This document shows positions 1 through 6,400 of a DNA stretch of 10,627 nucleotides, piece after piece. This stretch comes from Kiritimatiellia bacterium (GTDB lineage Bacteria; Verrucomicrobiota; Kiritimatiellia; RFP12; UBA3636), in NCBI GenBank assembly GCA_016295275.1, contig JAEDLN010000061.1, forward strand, positions 1 through 10,627, written 5' to 3'. The notes beneath the pieces were generated by a model, which made no database searches, was not told the origin of the DNA, and saw only the letters and a list, made by a program, of their open reading frames with translations. Position 1 is the first letter of the stretch. Each line of letters starts with the position of its first letter. The position numbers and the translations under genes were made by a program.

Positions 1-327
1 TTTTTCCTAACGCTTTTTACGACTCTTTGGTCCTTTCTCTTCATCATTCCGGGTATTGTTAAAGGGCTTTCTTATTCCATGACATGGTTTATCCTTGCGG
101 AAAACAAGGGCATGCCCGTCTTGGAGGCCATTACCCGTTCGCGGAAAATGATGGATGGTCGCAAGATGGATTTCTTTCTTCTGAGTTTATCGTTTATCGG
201 TTGGCATCTTCTGACCGCCCTCACGCTTGGCATTGTCGGACTTTGGGTGTATCCGTATTACTATTCGACGCTTGCGAATTTCTATCAATCGGTCAAAGAA
301 GAATATTTGGCCAGGGGCGGTCGCTGA
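1..327 (+). CDS. DUF975-family integral membrane protein, C-terminal part (5' end outside window)
   Basis: The frame is open from the first base and gives 108 residues before TGA, so the N-terminus lies outside the window. Two hydrophobic stretches are visible. Residues about 1-32 include FLFIIPGIVKGLSYSM, and residues about 59-90 include the segment SFIGWHLLTALTLGIVGLWV followed by YPYYYSTLANFY. Between them lies ENKGMPVLEAITRSRKMMDG. The pattern of Glu-Asn, an Ala-x-x-x-Ser-Arg-x-x-Met-x-Gly helix, SFIGW, LTLGI and a Pro-Tyr-Tyr membrane exit followed by FY is characteristic of the DUF975 family of multi-pass membrane proteins. The function of that family is not known. The gene is convergent with the rest of the window and is closed by a strong terminator 40 nt downstream. 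The first 60 bases are about 38% GC by hand count, far lower than the stretch that follows. The family call is fairly sure; no function can be assigned. Confidence 0.82.
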   Translation, partial: FFLTLFTTLWSFLFIIPGIVKGLSYSMTWFILAENKGMPVLEAITRSRKMMDGRKMDFFLLSLSFIGWHLLTALTLGIVGLWVYPYYYSTLANFYQSVKEEYLARGGR

Positions 328-367
328 AATTCGTTCAATCCCGATTCGCTTCAACAATACGGATCAT

Positions 368-414
368 GGGCTTTGCCGGTTGCTTCCGCCAACCGCAAAG
401 CCCTTTTCCATTTT
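368..414 (+). terminator. Intrinsic terminator after the DUF975 gene
   Basis: The left arm GGGCTTTGCCGGTTG (368-382) pairs with CAACCGCAAAGCCC (390-403). This gives 14 base pairs with a single bulged C (377) and a 7-nt loop, CTTCCGC. The stem is followed directly by TTTTCCATTTT (404-414). It lies 40 nt after the stop codon of the plus-strand gene, and the T-rich side fits plus-strand transcription. This is a textbook Rho-independent terminator. Confidence 0.88.
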
Positions 415-447
415 GAGAGCTGTCGCCGGCAGACGCCCCGCCGAGCC

Positions 448-554
448 CCGTGGTGCGGGCCCGTTTCCGTTCGCCCCCGTTGCCGTGCCCCGTGGTGCGG
501 TCTCATCGTGCGGTCCCGTGGTGCGGTCTCATCGTGCGGTCCCGTTGCGGTAGG
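448..554. repeat. Degenerate 13-nt tandem repeat with an exact 26-bp duplication
   Basis: The units CCGTGGTGCGGTC (490-502) and TCATCGTGCGGTC (503-515) are repeated exactly at 516-528 and 529-541, giving two identical 26-bp copies. Each copy is made of two related 13-mers sharing CGTGCGGTC or GTGCGGTC. A degenerate unit follows (CCGTTGCGGTAGG, 542-554). An earlier copy of the first unit, CCGTGGTGCGGGC, lies at 448-460. The offset from 448 to 490 is 42 nt, which is three units plus 3 nt. The identity of the two 26-bp copies suggests a recent duplication by slippage or recombination. No function is evident. Confidence 0.75.
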
Positions 555-680
555 ACGCGATGCTTGGCCGCCGGGCCTCCCGGCTCGCGCCGCCGCGCCA
601 CATGGCGCGGTGCGCGGCTTGGTCTCCCGCGCCCTTGCCCGTCCCGTCGCCCCTGCCCCTACCGCGCCGTTGCGCCCTAC

Positions 681-719
681 CGCCATTACACCCGCGCATT
701 ACACGCCGCCATTACGCAC
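681..719. repeat. Three 13-nt tandem units containing CATTAC
   Basis: The core CATTAC occurs at 684, 697 and 710, exactly 13 nt apart. The units are CGCCATTACACCC, GCGCATTACACGC and CGCCATTACGCAC. The period equals that of the repeat at 448-554, although the unit sequence is different. I know of no element with this repeat. Confidence 0.6.
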
Positions 720-831
720 GCGTACCATCGAAAACCCTCGAAATCGCCTGCGATGGCTCACCTCTGGCCGCCACCGCCCGTGGGGGCTCCCCACCCTCCC
801 GACTCCCGCCTTCACCCTAAGCGCCGGAGGT

Positions 832-2553
832 TTATCCATTGGCAAGATAGGAAAGAAGCGAGCGACGATAGGCACTCGCCTTCGAAGCGTTCGCCCGTTG
901 ACGGAACTGCTCGGACGGCGTCTCCCGTTCGCTTAGGCACAAATCGCTCGTCCGCTCAACCGGAAGATACTCCGTCCAATGGATCGGAACATCGTGATAT
1001 CGGCCGTCTCGCCCGAAAACCGTCTCGTAACAGATGCGATCTTCCCCACGATACCCATAGGCCGTGACGGCAATGGTGCTTTCCCCTTCTTCACTCTGGA
1101 CGACTTGGGTTTTCAAAAGGTTGCGGGTCACACAATCGGGATGTTTGAAAATCTCCTCTCCGTGATAATTGGCAAGGGCTTCATGCTCCCAAAAAGACGA
1201 ATTTTTACGCCCGAGAACGTCTTTCCAGATCTCCTCATGCGTCCGCATCTGCTGATAGAGCGGGATCGACAGCAAGGGCGCAAGCGCAAAATAGGCATCC
1301 TTGAAATAGCGCTCGTTGAAGGTTTGAAAAAAAGCGGCGGCCTCATCGTAATTCCAATGGGAAAACCGAGACGGATCGGTATCAATGGTCGCCTCGTCGA
1401 GATGACGCGAAATCAGAAGGTTGATCTTATTCTGCTTTGAAAAGGAAAAATCGTCGCCATAGCCGACTGTCGTATCTTGCATGAGATGCAGCATCTGGGT
1501 CTGCGCAATGGGCGTAAACAAGAGCCTGAATTCGACTTCATTGTCGCGGTCCTTTGCATGAAACCACGTCTCGAACTCATGGTTGCTCATCAAGGTGAAA
1601 TTCGACTCGTCGTCAAGGTTGCGCGAGTAGGCCTTCAAGTCGTTGAGTCGCCTCTTCTTGCGAATGGAACGCCAAAACGATCCCCCGTTTCCGTCCAATC
1701 CGGACGGTTCGCGCGAAAAACGCAGATTCGGGGCTGCGTCATTGCCATACACGAGAAGCTTATGCTCGCTGTAGACCGGTATCGGTTTTGTGACGGTCGC
1801 ATGAAGTGTCTCATATCGGCGCACGCATTGCCTTTTGCCGTTTACATCGGTCTCCCATTCCGTCCAAGAAATCTCTTTCGACCCCGTGTATGTCTGCTCG
1901 CCCCACTCCATTTCCAAATAGTGTCCAAACACAAATGGATTTCCGTTGATGACACCCGACTGCGCAAAGAGAATGGACTTGTCGACATTGAACGAATCGT
2001 CCCAGCCGAAATCTCTGCGAAGGGATGAAAGCCGGTCGATCGTGAAATAGGGATCGAATGCAAGTCTCGGCACGGTCGCTTCCATCAATTTGGCCGTCAA
2101 ATCCCACGTATATAATCGGTTCAGAGGTGCCATCTGTTCCCAGGCAATGGCTTTCTTCGATTCGATTTTGCTCTCAAAATCCGCCAATTCTCTGGCAACC
2201 GCCCGAAAACGGGACAGCATGATGCCGCCAAAAACGACTCCCGCGACGATTCCCAAAATACTCCATCCGCAAGCCTCCGGATTCGCATCGCCGATCATGA
2301 CCAACACAAGCAATGCGACAAGCGCACAGAGAAATCCCAGCGCGAGAAGCCAGGCGAAACACGTCTTTCGCAAACGGGCGGAATCGGCCTTTTCCCGCAG
2401 CGCTTTGATTTGTTTGACGAGAACCCGATTGGCGCGGACATCCACCTTGGACGTCCGCGTCAGATCTTGAAATTTCTCGCGCGTCAACGCAGCGAATTTC
2501 TCGCGAAACTCGTCGCGATAACGCGCAAGCGGTTCATAGACATCCTCAATCAA
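832..2553 (-). CDS. LemA-associated membrane protein with two N-terminal TM helices, DUF3137-like (573 aa)
   Basis: I do not firmly recognise this protein. Translated from TTG it is 573 residues. A charged N-terminal segment (about 1-63) precedes two close hydrophobic helices, about 66-87 and 97-114, joined by a short loop. A long soluble region of about 455 residues follows. It is rich in aromatics and includes SGVINGNPFVFGHYLEMEWG near 199-218, a stretch likely to form beta strands. The layout of a charged lead, a double TM and a large soluble domain, placed directly after a lemA gene, resembles DUF3137-type proteins that often accompany lemA; that assignment is tentative. The start was chosen because TTG (2551-2553) overlaps the TGA of the upstream gene and lies 8 nt after AGAGGA. 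The upstream ATG at 2676 would place 41 codons inside the preceding coding sequence. The start overlap implies translational coupling and roughly matched amounts of both proteins. The soluble part could face either side of the membrane. Confidence 0.72.
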   Translation of the reverse strand: MIEDVYEPLARYRDEFREKFAALTREKFQDLTRTSKVDVRANRVLVKQIKALREKADSARLRKTCFAWLLALGFLCALVALLVLVMIGDANPEACGWSILGIVAGVVFGGIMLSRFRAVARELADFESKIESKKAIAWEQMAPLNRLYTWDLTAKLMEATVPRLAFDPYFTIDRLSSLRRDFGWDDSFNVDKSILFAQSGVINGNPFVFGHYLEMEWGEQTYTGSKEISWTEWETDVNGKRQCVRRYETLHATVTKPIPVYSEHKLLVYGNDAAPNLRFSREPSGLDGNGGSFWRSIRKKRRLNDLKAYSRNLDDESNFTLMSNHEFETWFHAKDRDNEVEFRLLFTPIAQTQMLHLMQDTTVGYGDDFSFSKQNKINLLISRHLDEATIDTDPSRFSHWNYDEAAAFFQTFNERYFKDAYFALAPLLSIPLYQQMRTHEEIWKDVLGRKNSSFWEHEALANYHGEEIFKHPDCVTRNLLKTQVVQSEEGESTIAVTAYGYRGEDRICYETVFGRDGRYHDVPIHWTEYLPVERTSDLCLSERETPSEQFRQRANASKASAYRRSLLSYLANG

Positions 2554-3212
2554 AAGAACGTTCCTCTCGCCTGCAATTTGACCTCCTGCGAGGCGGTAAA
2601 CGGAATGCGGGTCGTATAGCCGGCGCGAGCGGCGACAATCTGCTTGGTCGGCCAAGCGAAAATATCCGTATTCCATTGCATGACAGAATCATTGTAGAGC
2701 TGCCGCGCTGCGGTAATCTCCTTCTGGAGATAGCTGTTTTGCTGCATCGCCTCGGCGATGGCGGCATGGGCCTTGAGCTCCGGATAGGCCTCCACTTGCG
2801 GGAACAACCGCCCAAAGCACCCGTCAATCTGGGTCGCGACGGCATTTCGTTCGGTATCGGGAAGACGCCCGCCGCGAAATGCCGAAACCGCCTTCATCAC
2901 GTCCTTGTCAAGGTCAACCGCCTTCTCCAGCAGCTTTGCCAGATTTTTCAGAATCTGGGCGCGCTGTTCGAGATAATTGTCAATCGTCGAAGCATCGGCT
3001 TGAATCTTCTGCTGCAGTTGCTGGAAATAATTCTTGGCCTTGATTTTCATGAATAGAAAAATCAGCCCCGGGATAATGCCGAGACACCACAGAACAATTT
3101 CAAACAAGGTCGACCCCCAGCCGATGCGGCATGGAATCTGTTTCTCGATGACATTGATGTCGCGTCCGGAAGTATTGACGTTTCCCGTCATTTCATCCAA
3201 TTCGTTTGCCAT
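2550..3212 (-). CDS. LemA family membrane protein (220 aa)
   Basis: The protein has a short hydrophilic N-terminus (1-34), one membrane helix (about 35-55, including IVLWCLGIIPGLIFLF) and a long helical domain. LemA hallmarks are visible. IDNYLEQRAQILKNLAKLLEKA (77-98) matches the first helix of the family. The signature near the C-terminus (about 164-188) reads KEITAARQLYNDSV followed by QWNTDIFAWP. This is the family's pattern of E-x-x-x-A-A-R-x-x-Y-N-D-x-V-x-x-(Y/W)-N-T and a Pro. Length is close to the usual 180-200 residues, with a slightly longer N-terminus. LemA proteins are anchored in the inner membrane with a four-helix bundle, and their molecular role is poorly understood. The ATG at 3210-3212 is chosen because AGAAGGA (3221-3227) lies 8 nt upstream. 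An ATG at 3317 would add 35 residues with no such site. The gene is translationally coupled to the 573-aa membrane protein that follows and has its own promoter. Confidence 0.9.
   Translation of the reverse strand: MANELDEMTGNVNTSGRDINVIEKQIPCRIGWGSTLFEIVLWCLGIIPGLIFLFMKIKAKNYFQQLQQKIQADASTIDNYLEQRAQILKNLAKLLEKAVDLDKDVMKAVSAFRGGRLPDTERNAVATQIDGCFGRLFPQVEAYPELKAHAAIAEAMQQNSYLQKEITAARQLYNDSVMQWNTDIFAWPTKQIVAARAGYTTRIPFTASQEVKLQARGTFF
2562..2567 (-). promoter_or_regulatory. Ribosome binding site that decides the TTG start of the 573-aa protein
   Basis: AGAGGA lies within the last codons of the lemA-like gene, 8 nt before the TTG at 2551-2553. The TTG shares two bases with the lemA stop codon. 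All three ATG-started complete genes in the window also show 8-nt spacing, which supports this start over the ATG at 2676. Confidence 0.65.
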
Positions 3213-3338
3213 TGTTTGTTTCCTTCTTTTTCTGTTTGATATCGTTTCGTGCGGAAGAAATTCCCTAAAACGGAATGCCGGAATCAACGGAAGAGGACAG
3301 CCGGCGTTCAAAAGCACTCCGATGCCATTGCATCATCT

Positions 3339-3366
3339 ATTTTATGGGTTCGTGCAAAAATGACAA
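3339..3366 (-). promoter_or_regulatory. Likely sigma-70-type promoter for the lemA operon
   Basis: On the minus strand, TTGTCA (3361-3366) and TAAAAT (3339-3344) are separated by 16 nt. Each differs from consensus at one position, and a T-run follows the -35 box. Transcription would start near 3332, leaving a leader of about 120 nt before the lemA start. A small inverted repeat, GATGC-CATT-GCATC (3321-3334), would overlap the start point and could be an operator, but it is short. No promoter is seen on the plus strand here. Confidence 0.6.
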
Positions 3367-3413
3367 GAAAAGAAACTTGCCGATTTTCATGACCCCGGAA
3401 ATCGATCCGATTT

Positions 3414-3466
3414 CAGATTGTTCGCCGACGCCGAACAGCAGAACCCGGAACACCGGAAGCAATCTG
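3414..3466 (-). other. Imperfect long-loop inverted repeat after the helicase gene
   Basis: CAGATTG-TTC (3414-3423) pairs with GAA-G-CAATCTG (3456-3466), giving 10 pairs with one bulge around a loop of about 32 nt. It starts about 33 nt past the helicase stop on the minus strand. No T-run follows, so it is a poor terminator candidate, but it is the only extended pairing I find between the helicase stop and the lemA promoter. Confidence 0.3.
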
Positions 3467-3498
3467 TCGTGCCGTATCCGAATCGTTCCGGTTTTCCG

Positions 3499-6400
3499 TC
3501 AAATCCGCCCCGATTGCCGCAACGAGGCAAAGGCGACGTCCATGAACTTCCGGGCCTTGGCCGTCAGCGACGAGAGTCCGAAACATTTGATGGCCTCCCG
3601 ATAAAGCTCGTTTTTGTGGCAACCGCCCAACTCGGACAGGACCTCGCACATGGCATTGGCGATTTCCTCCGGAGGAATCTCTTCCAGCGTGCGCTTCGTT
3701 TGCTCGTCGTCCGACGAAATGCGGTACTCCGCATATTCCATCGGATTCGATCCGACCGGCCAATAGACGGTCCCCGTCTCATGTCGCGTCACCGGAAGCC
3801 CGACCGGCATGCAAACGTCAAGTACCTTGTTCACATTGTCGGTCATGCGCGTCAAGCCCCAGGCCTTTGCCACCCGTTTGCGGAGCACCGCCTCGTAAAT
3901 GGGACCTTCCGCGGCAACGATCTCCGTCATCATTCGCCGAATCTGATTCCGTACGGATCCGTCGTAGAAGCGGTCGTGCGGATAAACGACCGGACTGCTC
4001 CAGGGCTTGTACGCCGGATGAACAGCGGCAGCCGTGCTTTCGACAACCGGCGCATCCTCCGTGGAAACGGCCGTTTCCTCGATCTCAGGCGAAGGTTCCG
4101 GCGCAGGAGCGCGTTCCCCTTTCCGAATCTCCTCAATCGTTTTGAGTAGCGTCTCTTCGGCCCGTTTGCGGTCATACGCCCAATCGAGACTCCATACGCG
4201 GCAGAGGTGCCACCCCAACCCGCGAAGGACACCAGCCCGGTTGACGTCGCGGTCTTGCGCGGTGCGCTGCCCGGCATAGGCCGGACCGTCACACTCGACG
4301 CCCAACAAATAGCGGGAAGAATCCTCCGGATCGCGAACGGCAATGTCAATGCGATACCGGGAACAGCCGACATGACGAACAACCTGATAACCGCTCTCCT
4401 CCAGGAATTTCGAAACGACGGAACTGAAACTCTCGCCATCCGCCGAACACGCAGAGGCAGCCTTTGCCACCCGCCCCTTTTCAGCATACTCCAAAAAGGC
4501 CCGCAAATGCCCTGCACCGACCGACTTTGTCCTGCCGTCCTCGCCCGCGTCGATCTGCGACGCATGGATGGACGAAAACACGACAACCTGCTCCTTGGCG
4601 CGCGTGACCGCCACATTGAGCCGCCGCTCGCCGCCGGAACGGTTGAGCGGACCGAAATTCATGGCAAACTTTCCGTTCTCATCCGGCGCAAAACCGACCG
4701 AAAAGAGAATGACGTCGCTTTCGTCTCCCTGAACGTTTTCGAGGTTCTTTACGAAATAGGCATTCGGACCTTCTTCCGGCAACAGCTTCTCCAATTCGGG
4801 ATCTTCCGAACGACGTTCTTCGAGGAGGGTTCGAATTTCTTTCTGTTGCGGCAGACTGAAGGTGACAACGCCGATCGATCTGGGCTTGTACCCGGGCTTC
4901 TTGACTTCCCGGCAAATATAATCGACAAGCGCAGTCGCCTCGACCCTGTTGACCTTTGGTTCTTTCCCGTTTTTCTCGCACACGCCTCCCTCGACAAACA
5001 TGAACTTGACGCCGAGCCGCGGCGTATCGGCCGCCGCGGGGAACGTGTAGAGCTTGTTGGAATAGTAATGTTCGTTGCTGAAAGCGATCAACGACTCGTG
5101 CCGACTGCGATAATGCCAATTCAGGTAGGTCGAATGAACGCCCGCAACGAGACACTCGTCCAAAATGCTCTCCTGGTCTGCAATCGAATCGTTATCCTCC
5201 AGCTCGCTTTCCGATTCGCCTTTCTGGAAGAAATTCGTGGGCGGCATTTGCTTGGGATCGCCGACAACGACGAGCTGCTTGCCGCGCGCAATCACGCCAA
5301 TGGCGTCCCAGACCGGAATCTGAGAGGCTTCATCGAAGACGATCAAGTCGAACGGAGCCGTATCGACCGGCAAGTACTGCGCAACGGAAAGCGGACTCAT
5401 CAAGAAACAGGGCTTGAGCGTCGGGATGAGCGTCTTGGACTCCGCCAACATCTGCCGAACCGCTTTGTGACGCGTTTTCTTTTCGCACTCCCGCTTGATC
5501 TTCCCCAACTCCGTCCCTTCCGGGCAGGGGCCCTTCCGGCGCCGCGGCAACGTCGCCCCCAACTTGGCAAAGACTACCTTCTTGGTCAACTCCGTATACT
5601 TGCGGTCCAACAGACGGAATCGTTCAATCCGTTCCTGCTGATTGAGCCCTGTGAACTCGGCAAGAACCGGCGTCTGCGCCAGAATCGCATCGAGCATCTT
5701 CGCCGCGTACGAATCGTCAAAAACCCGCAAGATATCCATCGCGCCGTCATCATGGGCATAAATATATTCCGCAAACGCCCCCATTCCAAATGACCGAACC
5801 CGTGCGAGCGTCTTGCGATACCGCATGACACCGCGCAAATCTCCGCCATCCGAGGCAAGCGCCTCGCAAGAGGAAAACAGCTCCTGCATTCCATACCGAA
5901 GAATGTCATCCTGCACAAATTCCAAAAACTTGTCGCGCTTCTGCACGAATCCGGACCAGCATTCGAGAAACGATTCGATCGACTGCTGCAATTCCAATGG
6001 AATCTCTTTGCGCTCCCCCACCGGAAATCCCGTCTTTTCCCGGAATTTCCTCTCCGTTTCACGATACTTTTCGATGTCGCAAAGGTCGGCTTCCAGCTTC
6101 TTGATCGTCAACCGCTCTCCACCGGTTTTGACAATTCCGGAAAGCTCTTTGAGAAGGGCTTTGTTCTTGAAAGGACGGAACAAAACGAAGGCCTTTCCGT
6201 TCGCGGCCATCCGCTGGCGGATGCCATCGACATCAAGTCCGCCAAACTGGTCGAGCCGATAGCCCGATAGACGCTTGGCCAACCCGTCGCACGTCTCGGC
6301 AAGCGTGCGAATCTGTTCGAGATATTCGGGCGTCTTGCCTTTTTCGCCGTCCAGATACCGGCGAGGAACCGTACGCTCGCTCTTGATCGTCTCGAGAAGC

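Larger units (their letters stand above)
415..831. other. GC-rich low-complexity intergenic region between convergent genes; no gene seen
   Basis: About 400 bases lie between the terminator of the plus-strand gene and the stop of the minus-strand gene. The GC content is very high: hand counts give about 70% for 481-540, 80% for 541-600 and 78% for 601-660. Open frames exist on both strands, but their translations are Arg/Pro/Ala-rich low-complexity strings with no credible Shine-Dalgarno, so I read them as non-coding. Besides the 13-nt repeats listed separately, there are compact inverted repeats. CCGCGCCA-CA-TGGCGCGG lies at 593-610, CCGGG-CCT-CCCGG at 571-583, and GTGGGG-GCT-CCCCAC at 780-794. 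The last lies about 40 nt beyond the minus-strand stop and might help end that transcript, although no T-run follows it on that strand. Confidence 0.6.

Noticed and set aside
448..719. CRISPR array
   Set aside because: The repeats are 13-26 nt, directly adjacent without unique spacers, and partly degenerate, and no cas gene is present.
351..1067. Overlapping open frames on both strands in the GC-rich intergenic stretch
   Set aside because: They exist because GC-rich sequence lacks stop codons. The products are low-complexity Arg/Pro/Ala strings that follow the DNA repeats, and they lack Shine-Dalgarno sites.
2554..2676. ATG at 2676 as start of the 573-aa protein (a 614-aa version)
   Set aside because: The extra 41 residues would be encoded entirely within the lemA-like gene in another frame, and they are basic and unstructured. 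The TTG with AGAGGA at 8 nt, overlapping the lemA stop, is the better start.
3252..3292. Four CGGAA pentamers in the lemA leader as possible regulator sites
   Set aside because: Spacing is irregular, and the CGGAA/TTCCG motif is common throughout this window, including inside coding sequence.
4207..5793. Plus-strand open frame of 528 codons antisense to the helicase/nuclease domains
   Set aside because: The opposite strand carries the conserved helicase motifs and the nuclease signature, and the plus-strand product shows no recognisable motif.
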